This document shows, piece after piece, positions 9,035 to 18,103 of a stretch of 64,000 bases of DNA. Made by a program: the position numbers and the translations under genes. The first letter of the stretch is position 1, and the number at the start of each line of letters is the position of its first letter. The stretch lies in the NCBI RefSeq assembly GCF_947495845.1, contig NZ_CANMAO010000023.1:1-64000 (forward strand), written 5' to 3'. The notes beneath the pieces were generated by a model, which had not been told where the DNA came from, did not search any database, and saw only the letters and a program-made list of their open reading frames with translations. The DNA is from an uncultured Endozoicomonas sp. Its GTDB lineage: Bacteria; Pseudomonadota; Gammaproteobacteria; Pseudomonadales; Endozoicomonadaceae.

Positions 9035-10176
9035 TAGCGCCTTATCAACGATTTAAGCATATCAACCATCGGGTTAATACGGTCAAGGGACAGATATTCA
9101 TCCGGCTGGTGTGCTTGATCAATATCACCCGGGCCAAGAACGACCGTGTCCATGCCCATACTGTTCAGAAACGGTGCTTCGGTGGCAAAAGCAGCACTTT
9201 CCGCTTGATGGCCTGTCAGCTTCTCGCAGGTCTTCACAAAGTCAGAATGAATATCGGTAGCAAACGCTTCAACAGGTGCGATGAGCTTTTCAATCGAAAT
9301 CTCAACGCCATCTCTTTCTGCAATAGGCGCCATTCTCTGTCGTATTTCCTGCCGAAGCTGGTCACTGTTCAGCCCGGGAAGCATGCGAATATCAAAGTCC
9401 AACTGACAATGACCACAAATACGATTTGGGTTATCGCCACCGTGAATGCAACCCAGGTTGATCGTTGGTACAGGGATCGTAAACCCCGGGTTCTGATAAC
9501 GATCAGCCAGTTCCGCACGAAATTTCATGAGCTCACCAATCACACTATGAGCAGATTCCATAGCGTTTCTGCCAAGGGATGGGTTGCTGGAATGGCCTGA
9601 CTGCCCAAGGATTTGGATACGCTCCATCATCACGCCCTTGTGCATATGAATAGGCCGCATGCCCGTAGGCTCGCCAATCACCGCATAACGTGCGCTGGGT
9701 CTACCCAACTTCACCAGTTCACGTGCTCCCGACATGGATGTTTCCTCATCTGCCGTTGCCAAGATAATCAGAGGCGCTTTGAATGGCGCCTGCAAAAAAT
9801 CACGTGCAGCTTCCATTGCCAAGGCAAAAAAACCTTTCATATCGCAGGTTCCCAACCCGTAAAAACGATTGTCCCTCTCTGACAGGGAAAACGGCGAGCT
9901 ATCCCAGAGTTTTTCATTGCATGGGACGGTATCGGTATGACCAGCCAGAACCAACCCTCCGGCTCCGGAGCCAAGAGTGGCAATTAAATTTGCTTTATGG
10001 GGCGCTTCCGGCAACGGTAACACCTCACAGTTAAACCCCATTGTTTCCAACCAGAAGGCAAGCTCGTTAATAACGAGCAGGTTGCCCATATCCAATTCAG
10101 CCAAGGTGGAGCTCACGGAAGGGATTTCAATCAGTCGAGACAGTGTCTGCTTAAGATCGGGCTGAAGTGTGGCCAA
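9025..10176 (-). CDS. argE: Acetylornithine deacetylase
   Basis: Removes the acetyl group from N2-acetylornithine to give ornithine in the linear arginine pathway, matching its neighbour argA. It is an M20-family dinuclear zinc hydrolase of 383 residues: metal and catalytic residues in 'GHTDTVP' (His80, Asp82), 'GTCDMKG' (bridging Asp112) and 'TADEETS' (Glu144/145), and a dimerisation lid in the middle. The start codon is TTG, backed by AGGAG eight bases before it; no in-frame ATG lies nearby. The TTG start may hold expression down. Confidence 0.95.
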   Translation of the reverse strand: MATLQPDLKQTLSRLIEIPSVSSTLAELDMGNLLVINELAFWLETMGFNCEVLPLPEAPHKANLIATLGSGAGGLVLAGHTDTVPCNEKLWDSSPFSLSERDNRFYGLGTCDMKGFFALAMEAARDFLQAPFKAPLIILATADEETSMSGARELVKLGRPSARYAVIGEPTGMRPIHMHKGVMMERIQILGQSGHSSNPSLGRNAMESAHSVIGELMKFRAELADRYQNPGFTIPVPTINLGCIHGGDNPNRICGHCQLDFDIRMLPGLNSDQLRQEIRQRMAPIAERDGVEISIEKLIAPVEAFATDIHSDFVKTCEKLTGHQAESAAFATEAPFLNSMGMDTVVLGPGDIDQAHQPDEYLSLDRINPMVDMLKSLIRRYCL

Positions 10177-10279
10177 AGTAATTGCTCCTCAGGAAGCGTT
10201 AAGCACGCTAACCGTATGACTGGTTACTTATCAATGAGATCTGATGACTTAGTCTACCCTAAACCCGTGATAAATCGTG

Positions 10280-11932
10280 CTATACAGTGCCACTTATTCC
10301 ACTTCTTATTTCACTTGGATGCTTATTCTTTGCCTGATGAGCCTCAATAACCTTTACAACATCATGATGGGAGTATTTAGCTGCCATACCCAAAGCAGTC
10401 TTGCCGAACCGGTTCTTCTGCTGAAGGTTTTTTGTCATCTCGAGTAAAAAGTTGACGGCTTCAAGGTTTCCTTTTTTAGCTGCTCTCATTAACGCATTGT
10501 TACCATCTTTATCGGCAGCTTCGCAGTTAGCTCCGTTCTCCATAAGATAGAGAAAAACATTATTTGAACCATTATTAATAGCATGCATTAATAGCGACTC
10601 TCGTTCGGAAAATAACGTGGAATTTAAGCTAGCATCAAAATGCTCAAAGTAAAACTGTAAAAGTTCTACATCATCCAGCTTAATCAGGCGACTTAGGGTT
10701 TTATCTTTCAACCCAATCATTTTTAAAATAGATTTAATTTTGTTTTTATTCTTATCCGCTGCATATAAATGATCAAACAGCTCATTTTTCAATGAGCCCG
10801 AGGCTAGTAGATGTTTGCCAATCGCCTTTTCAGCCTGAACAATATAGTACCGATCTTTAAAGTCGACTTTAAAAACTTTCCAGAAAAAATACTGCAACTT
10901 AAAATACCACTTCTTCTTTTTAGCGACAACACCTGAGTAATAATGTTCAATATCATTAAAGCTGCCAGACTCTTCGATACGTTTCGTCATCTGCGATGCT
11001 TTCTGATGGATTTTTCCACCAGACAAGTATTGATTTACTTCTCTGGAAAACTGAACTGTTGTCTCTGGCATTTGAAAGACAACCCTTCGATTCTCAAACA
11101 AAGGTTTAACACCTCTAACACCTGACTTTATTACCTTAGCGACAAAACCACTGCAATTATTTGTCATATAGCGATAATCACCATTTTCAAATAGCTTCTT
11201 TGCTCTCCTGATCATTTTTTCGGCATCAAGTCCTTTAATCAACTCTATTCTTCGATCATCAATTAAGTCTGCATGCCCGACTATATCTTGATACAATCTT
11301 AGCCTCTCTAAGTTTTCTTCTGAAGACTCGTCTGTAATCTTGTCCAAACTTTCAAGACCAAACCGCTCAACTATTTTTGGATTAAAGCTTCTAGAGCCAT
11401 ATGAAAAATAACGAACAGGGCCATTTTCAGGTCTTATAATAATTGCACTGTGATATCCATTCCCGTAATCAAGAGCCAATACCTGCCCCTTCTCACAACA
11501 CTTAAATAGTTCTATTGTTCTTTTTTCACACTTAGCCTTAAGGTTTTCCACCTCTTCTGGCTTGGCAGTTCCACTTGAACACCTTTTATTTAAACAGTAA
11601 AACTCTGACAGCTTTGTCCTCATTCTAAAATCTGTTTTCAAATGATAAAAAAGATGTTTGAAAATACCTTTTATTGACAATTTATCCGTATAATCAATTT
11701 TACCAATATTTCTCTCTGATAGCTTTTTGTTAAGAATCTCACCTTTCTTTTTTACACAGTACTCATAAAACTGACGAATCTTTCTTTTGAATAAAGGTAA
11801 TTCTGATCTAGATCGATCTTCCGGCTGTTGAATATTCGGAAAGTTTTCTGACAATGCTCGCTTTTCTGGTAGTTGGTCGAAACTATTAACTTTTACCTTT
11901 TCACATCCTGACAATATTTGACCTTTTTGCAT
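10280..11932 (-). CDS. Ankyrin-repeat protein with permuted papain-like (LRAT/NlpC-type) core, candidate effector
   Basis: A 550-residue protein. The middle has 'GYHSAIII' (His161) followed about 100 residues later by 'NNCSGFVAKVIKSG' (Cys260). A histidine strand preceding an NC-x-x-F helix is the order seen in circularly permuted papain-like enzymes such as LRAT and related acyltransferases or peptidases. Residues about 445-535 hold two to three ankyrin repeats ('DGNNALMRAAKKGNLEAV', 'FGKTALGMAAKYSHHDVV'). No signal peptide is visible. I start at the ATG at 11932 because AAGGGA precedes it; the upstream in-frame ATG at 11971 has no ribosome-binding site. AT-rich compared with the flanking genes. 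The enzymatic role is inferred from the His/Cys pattern. Confidence 0.7.
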   Translation of the reverse strand: MQKGQILSGCEKVKVNSFDQLPEKRALSENFPNIQQPEDRSRSELPLFKRKIRQFYEYCVKKKGEILNKKLSERNIGKIDYTDKLSIKGIFKHLFYHLKTDFRMRTKLSEFYCLNKRCSSGTAKPEEVENLKAKCEKRTIELFKCCEKGQVLALDYGNGYHSAIIIRPENGPVRYFSYGSRSFNPKIVERFGLESLDKITDESSEENLERLRLYQDIVGHADLIDDRRIELIKGLDAEKMIRRAKKLFENGDYRYMTNNCSGFVAKVIKSGVRGVKPLFENRRVVFQMPETTVQFSREVNQYLSGGKIHQKASQMTKRIEESGSFNDIEHYYSGVVAKKKKWYFKLQYFFWKVFKVDFKDRYYIVQAEKAIGKHLLASGSLKNELFDHLYAADKNKNKIKSILKMIGLKDKTLSRLIKLDDVELLQFYFEHFDASLNSTLFSERESLLMHAINNGSNNVFLYLMENGANCEAADKDGNNALMRAAKKGNLEAVNFLLEMTKNLQQKNRFGKTALGMAAKYSHHDVVKVIEAHQAKNKHPSEIRSGISGTV

Positions 11933-12074
11933 AAGTAGTCCCTTTCTCTTACAACCATTCAATGGCCCCATTTCAATTCAAGGCTAATACAATTAACAAG
12001 TACAATAGTGCTAAAGTAGTTTTTTTACGATAACAAACCTGTCAGCATCACTAACATAATATGGGGAAAGGTAT

Positions 12075-13346
12075 TTAACCGAAGATCAATCTGAGTATAT
12101 GGAAGAATATAATGGCAAGAATGGCTCCAGCAGGCAGGGTTATTAACCAGGACATGAAAATTGTACTGATCACGCGAAGATTCAGAGCTCCAATACCTCT
12201 TGCCAAGCCAACGCCCAAAACAGCACCGACTAACGTGTGCGTAGTTGATATGGGCAACCCTGTGCCGGATGCCATTACAACAGTGGAAGCTGCTGCCAGC
12301 TCTGCAGCAAAACCACGGCTTGGCGTCAGTTCGGTAATATGGGTGCCAATGGTTGCCATCACTTTATAACCCCAAGTGGCCAATCCAACGACGATACCAG
12401 CTGCACCAAGGAGCAACACCCAGGGAGGAACTGAGGTCTTACCGACGATTTCACCACCACTGTGCACGACACTGACAACTGCTGCCAAAGGTCCAACGGC
12501 ATTGGCCACATCATTTGAGCCATGAGCAAACGCCATGGAACAGGCGGTAAAAATCATCATGACACCAAAGAGTTTCTCGACACTGGAAAAATGAAAAGCA
12601 GCATCCGCCTTCTCGTCTTCTCTGACTTTGGAAAGCGCCATTTTCCCAATAAACATGATGACCAGACCGATCACGCCAGAAAGCAGCACTCCCTGGTGAT
12701 CATCAAGCGGCAACCCAATATGCTTAAGGCCTTTGGTTAAGGTTACCATGGACATCATAAAGCCCACGAGAAACATATAAATGGGCATATAACGTTTGGC
12801 GTTTTGGAAAGGCTTGTCTGTATCCAGAATCAACTTTTGTACCGAGACAAATATTAAAAAGGCCATAACCCCAGACATCATCGGAGAGACAACCCAGCTG
12901 GCAACGATGGTTAATACTTTACCCCAGCTCACCGCGTCCGCAGAGATACCCACCGCCGCAAAACCAACAATAGCGCCAACAATTGAGTGAGTGGTAGAAA
13001 CAGGCCAACCGTATTGAGTCGCAACCAGCAGCCAGGTACCCGCAGCCAGTAAAGAGGCCAGCATGCCATAAATTAATAAATTCGGATTCTCCACCAGATA
13101 CGGCATATTCGGATCAATAATGCCCTTTCTAATGGTTTCGGTCACCGATCCCCCAGCCAGATAAGCACCTGTGAACTCCAGAAGAACAGCAATCAAAATC
13201 GCCTGACGAATCGTCAGTGCACCGGAGCCAACCGAGGTACCCATGGCATTTGCCACATCATTGGCACCTACGCCCCACGCCATGAAAAACCCAAAAAGGC
13301 AGGCAAGAATCAACAGGACGGTGCCATATTCAGCGATGATACTCAT
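12075..13346 (-). CDS. pitA: PiT-family low-affinity inorganic phosphate transporter
   Basis: An inner-membrane symporter taking up metal-phosphate with protons. The 423-residue protein has about ten membrane segments and the two duplicated PiT signature loops 'GANDVANAMGTSVGS' (near residue 27) and 'HGSNDVANAVGPLAAVV' (near residue 276). The DUF47 gene lies 19 bp upstream on the same strand, the usual Pit partner arrangement, so the two are co-transcribed. Confidence 0.93.
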   Translation of the reverse strand: MSIIAEYGTVLLILACLFGFFMAWGVGANDVANAMGTSVGSGALTIRQAILIAVLLEFTGAYLAGGSVTETIRKGIIDPNMPYLVENPNLLIYGMLASLLAAGTWLLVATQYGWPVSTTHSIVGAIVGFAAVGISADAVSWGKVLTIVASWVVSPMMSGVMAFLIFVSVQKLILDTDKPFQNAKRYMPIYMFLVGFMMSMVTLTKGLKHIGLPLDDHQGVLLSGVIGLVIMFIGKMALSKVREDEKADAAFHFSSVEKLFGVMMIFTACSMAFAHGSNDVANAVGPLAAVVSVVHSGGEIVGKTSVPPWVLLLGAAGIVVGLATWGYKVMATIGTHITELTPSRGFAAELAAASTVVMASGTGLPISTTHTLVGAVLGVGLARGIGALNLRVISTIFMSWLITLPAGAILAIIFFHILRLIFG

Positions 13347-13365
13347 GAGACGGCTTCCGATTCAG

Positions 13366-14046
13366 TTAACGGGCAAGCAATAATTGAAGATGGCTTCCAA
13401 CTCTTGAAGCGCGATCAGCCAGATCTCCAACCCAATCAATGATCTTATACAAAAAGATCACATCAATGGGAGGAAGTGTTTGCTCTATATCGAAAAGTAA
13501 ACGTCTGACCTTTACCTGATCCTGATCTGTTTCGTTTTCGATACTGTTTAGCTCTTCAACCATTCTTTCTACCAAATCGACTTCGCGTCCTTGAAACCCT
13601 GTCTCCAACAGAGAGTCCAGCTCATGAATCGCTGTCAGTGCCTGAGCCGAGGTTTTAATTGAAAGACGCACGTAAGCAATAAATGCGTCATGCATGGATT
13701 CAGGGACCATCATCTTTCGCCCAATCATCAATCCCGCAATGTCTTTGGCTCGATTGGCCACTTTATCCTGAACAGTAACAATCTCCAGTAAATCCGTTCT
13801 GGGTACCGGTAAAAACAGGCTTTTGGGTAGTGAGAGACGAATTCTTCGTTTGATAGCATCCGCTTTATTTTCAAGCTTTGTGATCTTTTGCTGCAGCACC
13901 TCAGCCTCATCCCAATCACTGGCAAACACAGCCAGAAAAAAAGGTTCAAGCTGCAATGCACATTCATGGACGGTGCTTATATGTTTTTGGATGGGCCCAA
14001 TAGGCGAGCGGCCAAATACACTCGCCAGAATGTTGTTGTTAGGCAT
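13366..14046 (-). CDS. DUF47 / PhoU-like Pit accessory protein
   Basis: A 226-residue all-helical cytoplasmic protein of the TIGR00153/DUF47 family, related to PhoU. Typical features are the N-terminal 'SPIGPIQKHISTVHECALQLEPFF', a conserved 'KADAIKRRIRLSLPKSLFLPVPRTDLLEIV' region (only the pattern is meant), and metal-binding E/D pairs such as 'NSIENETDQ'. It is co-encoded with pitA and is thought to modulate phosphate uptake. Divergent from the CYTH gene across about 70 bp. Confidence 0.9.
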   Translation of the reverse strand: MPNNNILASVFGRSPIGPIQKHISTVHECALQLEPFFLAVFASDWDEAEVLQQKITKLENKADAIKRRIRLSLPKSLFLPVPRTDLLEIVTVQDKVANRAKDIAGLMIGRKMMVPESMHDAFIAYVRLSIKTSAQALTAIHELDSLLETGFQGREVDLVERMVEELNSIENETDQDQVKVRRLLFDIEQTLPPIDVIFLYKIIDWVGDLADRASRVGSHLQLLLAR

Positions 14047-14118
14047 TATTCAAATCAATCCTGATTGAACACGGTTTGGCTATCGAGTATAGAATGCAGA
14101 TCCACTTTCTGCACGGAC

Positions 14119-14745
14119 ATGTCCATGAGTCAAGAAATCGAGCTGAAACTTGCGGTACCTCAAGCACTGATAAACACCGTTAAACATCACCCATTCTGGC
14201 AGTCGTACTCTGCATCGGCACCGAAAACAGTCCAGCTTGGTAATATCTATTTTGATACTGCTGATTTGAAGTTGAATCAGGAAAAAGTCGCTCTTAGAAT
14301 CCGGGAAATCGATGGCGAATTTATCCAGACACTGAAAACCAAAGGCACCAGCCATCAAGGCATAACACGTCGCGGTGAGTGGGAATGGCAATTATCCAGC
14401 CCTGAGCTGGATCTCACCTTATTAAAGCCGGTTTGGCCTGAATCATTGGGTGCTATCAATGCTGAGCAGCTCATACCTCTTTTCAGTACCAACTTCCACC
14501 GCACAAAATGGCTACTTACCTGCGAAGCACCCTATGCAAAAATTGAAGCAGCGCTGGATGTCGGTGAAGTGCGATCCGGAAACAAAAGTAGCCCAATCAG
14601 CGAGTTAGAATTGGAGTTACTCGAAGGTGATGAAAAAGCGCTGGAAGTCATCGCCCAAAAACTGAATAGCGAATTAAACCTGAAGCCATCGGATGAAAGT
14701 AAGGCAGAAAAAGGGTTTAACTTACTGGTATCTTCTCGATCTTAA
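14119..14745 (+). CDS. CYTH-domain triphosphatase
   Basis: A 208-residue single CYTH domain. The metal-binding signature ExExK is in 'QEIELKL' at the N-terminus; later 'YFDTADLKLNQEKVALRIR' and 'ELELELLEGDE' supply the acidic and basic tunnel residues. Family members (YgiF, ThTPase) hydrolyse inorganic triphosphate or thiamine triphosphate. Unlike E. coli YgiF, no CHAD domain follows. The start is the ATG at 14119 or the one two codons on; the longer frame from 14065 adds residues unlike the family. Confidence 0.85.
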   Translation: MSMSQEIELKLAVPQALINTVKHHPFWQSYSASAPKTVQLGNIYFDTADLKLNQEKVALRIREIDGEFIQTLKTKGTSHQGITRRGEWEWQLSSPELDLTLLKPVWPESLGAINAEQLIPLFSTNFHRTKWLLTCEAPYAKIEAALDVGEVRSGNKSSPISELELELLEGDEKALEVIAQKLNSELNLKPSDESKAEKGFNLLVSSRS

Positions 14746-14772
14746 GGAGAGTTGGGCGTTTCCAAACCCAAC

Positions 14773-14806
14773 AAGGACAGGCACTTTTATCAATCTGCCT
14801 GTCCTT
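14773..14806 (+). terminator. Terminator after the CYTH gene
   Basis: A perfect 11-bp stem (AAGGACAGGCA/TGCCTGTCCTT) with a 12-base loop, followed by TTCG only. It separates the CYTH gene from the ATPase gene. Confidence 0.6.
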
Positions 14807-14864
14807 TCGCCGAAAAACAGTAGAGAATATAAAATAAAGCTATCGTTCAGGTTTGTAGTATTTA

Positions 14865-16637
14865 ATGAACACAACAGGTTTACAGCACCGGGAACAAATG
14901 CTCGATCTTTCAATGGTGGTTTCTGACCTGGTCAGAACCGGTTACATCACTCAAGATACCGCAGACGAGATACTCAGCTACTCAAGAACCGCTGAGCAAA
15001 CTCGCATGCATCCGCTGGAGTATCTGGCGGATCTTGAGTTGGATGACCTGAAAAGACCCGGAAAAAAGCTGGATCTGGAATACCTTTGCCACTGGCTGGC
15101 AACGCTATCTGGCCAGGATTATTTCCACATTGACCCCCTGAAAATCGATGTTGCCGCCATCACGCCAGTGATGTCCCACGCCTTTGCCATTCGACACCAG
15201 ATTCTGGCGGTAGATGTTAATAATACCGACATCACCATCGCCTCTGCTCAGCCATGGCATAAAGCGTGGGAAGATAATCTCCGTCACGTCACCCGCAAAG
15301 AGATCAAACGAGTCGTTGCCAATCCAGCGGATATTCGACGTTTTAGTCTGGAGTTCTACCGTCTGGCCCAATCGGTGATAGGAGCCAGTTCCGATGCTGG
15401 CGTTACTGCCACGTCTCTCAATAGTTTCGAGCAAATGCTGGAACTGGGGAACATGAAAACCCCGGATGCCAATGACCAGCACATCGTGAATATTGTGGAT
15501 TGGCTGCTGCAATACGCTTTTGAACAACGCGCCAGTGATATTCACGTTGAACCACGCCGCGATCAATGCAACCTCCGTTTCCGTATTGATGGTGTTCTTC
15601 ACACCATTTATCAGATGCCAGCAAAAGTGGCCGCAGCAGTAATCAGCCGGATCAAAATTCTGGGACGTATGAACGTTGCTGAAAAACGCAAACCTCAGGA
15701 TGGACGACTCAAAACCCGCAACCACGACGGTTACGAAGTTGAACTACGTCTTTCCACCTTACCAACGGCGTTTGGTGAGAAAATGGTAATGCGTATTTTT
15801 GATCCGGAAGTGCTGGTTAAATCCTTCGGCGACCTTGGTTTTTCCAGAGAAGATGAAAAGCGCTGGCGCTACATGTCCAGCCAGCCCAGTGGCATTATTC
15901 TGGTGACCGGCCCCACCGGCTCCGGTAAAACCACAACTCTGTATTCCACGCTTAAACACCTTGCGACCGAGCAAGTCAATGTTTGCACCATTGAAGATCC
16001 CATTGAGATGGTTGAATCCTCTTTCAACCAAATGCAGGTTCAACACAATATTGATTTGACCTTTGCCTCCGGCTTGCGAGCATTGTTACGACAAGACCCG
16101 GACATCATCATGGTGGGTGAGATCCGTGACCTTGAAACCGCAGAAATGGCTATTCAAGCAGCGCTCACTGGTCACCTGGTACTGTCGACATTGCACACCA
16201 ACGATGCGCCCTCGGCATTGACTCGTTTACTTGAGCTGGGTGTTCCTTCTTATCTGATTAAAAACACGGTGCTGGGTGTTATGGCGCAGCGTCTTGTTCG
16301 AACCCTGTGCCAAAACTGCAAAGAACAAGCTTCCGTGGATAACCATGGCTGGAAAGCGCTCACCAAACCCTGGTCAGCAGCAGCACCTGCCGAGGTCATG
16401 CAACCAGTGGGTTGTCTGGAATGCCGGGAAACCGGTTACCGGGGTCGGGCAGGTTTGTATGAAATCCTGACCATGAGCGATCAGGTAAAAGAACTGATTG
16501 TTGAAAATCCGGATATTGACCGACTGAAAAACCAGTGCATAAAAGAAGGTATGTACAGTTTGCGACTTTCTGGTGCACAAAAAGTGGCAAGTGGCCTGAC
16601 AACTATTGAAGAAGTGATTCGCGTTACACCAGAATAA
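14865..16637 (+). CDS. GspE/PilB-family type II secretion or type IV pilus assembly ATPase (orphan)
   Basis: A hexameric cytoplasmic motor of 590 residues. An N-terminal MshEN/GspE-N-like domain covers about 20-165. The ATPase core has Walker A 'GPTGSGKTTTLYSTL' (about 349), the Asp box 'NVCTIEDPIEM', Walker B 'DPDIIMVGEIRD', His box 'TGHLVLSTLHTNDA', and a four-cysteine zinc motif made of CQNC (about 482) and CLEC (about 517) ahead of 'GYRGRAGLYE'. The four cysteines and arginine-rich fingers point to assembly ATPases and away from PilT retraction motors. No pilin, GspF or secretin gene lies beside it, so the machine it serves is encoded elsewhere. An alternative start at 14898 has a nearer GGGA. 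Confidence 0.88.
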   Translation: MNTTGLQHREQMLDLSMVVSDLVRTGYITQDTADEILSYSRTAEQTRMHPLEYLADLELDDLKRPGKKLDLEYLCHWLATLSGQDYFHIDPLKIDVAAITPVMSHAFAIRHQILAVDVNNTDITIASAQPWHKAWEDNLRHVTRKEIKRVVANPADIRRFSLEFYRLAQSVIGASSDAGVTATSLNSFEQMLELGNMKTPDANDQHIVNIVDWLLQYAFEQRASDIHVEPRRDQCNLRFRIDGVLHTIYQMPAKVAAAVISRIKILGRMNVAEKRKPQDGRLKTRNHDGYEVELRLSTLPTAFGEKMVMRIFDPEVLVKSFGDLGFSREDEKRWRYMSSQPSGIILVTGPTGSGKTTTLYSTLKHLATEQVNVCTIEDPIEMVESSFNQMQVQHNIDLTFASGLRALLRQDPDIIMVGEIRDLETAEMAIQAALTGHLVLSTLHTNDAPSALTRLLELGVPSYLIKNTVLGVMAQRLVRTLCQNCKEQASVDNHGWKALTKPWSAAAPAEVMQPVGCLECRETGYRGRAGLYEILTMSDQVKELIVENPDIDRLKNQCIKEGMYSLRLSGAQKVASGLTTIEEVIRVTPE

Positions 16638-16650
16638 TCCATTAACTGAA

Positions 16651-16691
16651 CTCATTACCATTTAAATGCGCTTCATTTAAATGGTAATGAG
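16651..16691. terminator. Long perfect hairpin after the GspE-like gene
   Basis: An 18-bp perfect stem (16651-16668 with 16674-16691) and loop CGCTT, 13 bases after the ATPase stop. No long T-run follows, but the stem is strong enough to end or protect transcripts from either side. Confidence 0.6.
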
Positions 16692-16760
16692 AAAGCGTTT
16701 ATAAAAATTAAAATTCCACTCCCTTTTATATAAACATTCACTTATCATTTAATTCCTCGG

Positions 16761-16974
16761 TTAAGTAGTTGTGCAAATGGAATCGAATATTTCTGGGTGA
16801 GTGGACAGTTACTATGCAAGGCACAACGCCGGGAGCATAGCCGTAGCTATGTGACCAGAGTTGTAACGCAGCACGACTGCATGGATGCAGGAGATAGAGC
16901 AACGCAGGAGCAGGTTGCCGAGAGTGGCTGGCCACTTGCTCAGAAAATATGATTTCATTTGGTCAACTACTTAA
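16761..16974. mobile_element. MITE-like element 1 (214 bp) upstream of the OmpA gene
   Basis: Both ends are TTAAGTAGTTG inverted, and the similarity continues imperfectly inward for about 50 bp on each side (CAAATG, AATC, TATTT, CTG, GTGG.CAG). TTAA lies at both outer edges and may be the target duplication or part of the repeat. The interior holds a small hairpin, AGCATAGC.GTAGCTATG, and no credible gene. It ends 49 bp before the OmpA start codon. Confidence 0.7.
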
Positions 16975-17023
16975 AGTCGTCCCGAGAATAACAACAATAG
17001 ATTTCTAAACGCAGGGACTCACC

Positions 17024-18064
17024 ATGAAAGTGCACAGTTTTGCACCGTCGGTTATCGCCATTGCTGCTGCAGCCATTATTTCACATTCAGCTATAGCTGC
17101 ACCGGTTGTCGATAAAGGATTAACGTTATCGCTTGGTGCCAGTTTTAATGACTTGGACAGTTACCGGGGTTTAGACGATGCAATAGCGCCGGAAGTTGGT
17201 ATTGGCTACCGATATAATGATCAATTTAGCTTGATGACAACCTATTCACAGTTCAGCACAGACCAAAAAAATGGTGATGATTCTGATCTGAAAGCTTATC
17301 GCCTTGATGCCTTTTATGATTTATCTCCATGGACCGGGCAGTTAACTCCGTATCTGGTCGGAGGCATTGATTACCTGAAAGAAAAACCCGACCATGACGA
17401 TTCCCGTGATGATGCCCGTTTAAATGCAGGCCTCGGGTTACGAAAGGCTCTATCGCCAAACCTTTCAATTCAAGGCGATCTACGCGCCATCCGATCTCTG
17501 GATTACAATCAAACAGAAGGTCTGTTCAACGTTGCCCTTAGCTGGACATTTGGTGCTGTAGCAAAACCTGTTGCTGCTGCAGAACCCGTTATACAAAAGC
17601 CTGCACCAAAGCCGGTGGTTGCCAAAGTAAAAGACAGTGATCGTGACGGTGTTCTGGATAACATTGATCTCTGCCCTGAAACGCCGGCAGGAAATGAAGT
17701 GGATCAAACTGGCTGTGAACCTCAAGAAACCATCAATTTACTGGTCACTTTCGACTTTGATTCTGATGCTATTCAAGCCAACGCCTGGGACCGGATTAAC
17801 AAAATGGGTGAGTTTCTCCAGCGTTACCCCGATGTAAAAATCGATATCACTGGCCATACCGACAGCATGGGATCAGAGCAATACAACCTGACACTTTCCA
17901 GTCAACGTGCTGATGCCGTTCGTAAAGCGCTCATTGAAAAGTTTGGAATTGAAGCTGAACGACTGCAGTCTTTTGGTGCTGGTGAAGTGAAACCTATTGC
18001 CAGCAATGCAACTGATGATGGACGGCTGCAAAACCGTCGCGTGGTTGCTGATATTGTTGAATGA
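17024..18064 (+). CDS. OmpA-family outer-membrane porin
   Basis: A 346-residue protein. Residues 1-25 are a signal peptide ending 'SAIAA'. An eight-stranded-type beta-barrel covers about 30-190; a Pro/Ala linker and one thrombospondin type-3-like calcium loop 'DSDRDGVLDNIDLCP' follow at about 204; the C-terminal OmpA domain at about 235-346 has 'TGHTDSMGSEQYNLTLSSQR' and 'NRRVV', which anchors peptidoglycan diaminopimelate. The architecture is that of OprF/OmpA porins, which stabilise the envelope. GGGACTCACC precedes the ATG weakly. The upstream region is occupied by MITE-like element 1. Confidence 0.94.
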   Translation: MKVHSFAPSVIAIAAAAIISHSAIAAPVVDKGLTLSLGASFNDLDSYRGLDDAIAPEVGIGYRYNDQFSLMTTYSQFSTDQKNGDDSDLKAYRLDAFYDLSPWTGQLTPYLVGGIDYLKEKPDHDDSRDDARLNAGLGLRKALSPNLSIQGDLRAIRSLDYNQTEGLFNVALSWTFGAVAKPVAAAEPVIQKPAPKPVVAKVKDSDRDGVLDNIDLCPETPAGNEVDQTGCEPQETINLLVTFDFDSDAIQANAWDRINKMGEFLQRYPDVKIDITGHTDSMGSEQYNLTLSSQRADAVRKALIEKFGIEAERLQSFGAGEVKPIASNATDDGRLQNRRVVADIVE

Positions 18065-18075
18065 GCATGAGCACC

Positions 18076-18103
18076 AAGGAAGGTAGTGTGAGCTACTTTC
18101 CTT
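18076..18103. terminator. Hairpin between convergent OmpA and lectin genes
   Basis: AAGGAAGGTAG and CTACTTTCCTT pair over 11 positions with one G-T wobble around TGTGAG. It overlaps the lectin stop codon and could serve both converging genes; no T-run. Confidence 0.45.

Noticed and set aside
16738-16935. 65-codon minus-strand frame inside MITE-like element 1
   Set aside because: It spans the inverted repeats and interior hairpin of a non-coding element and has low-complexity, unlikely protein sequence.
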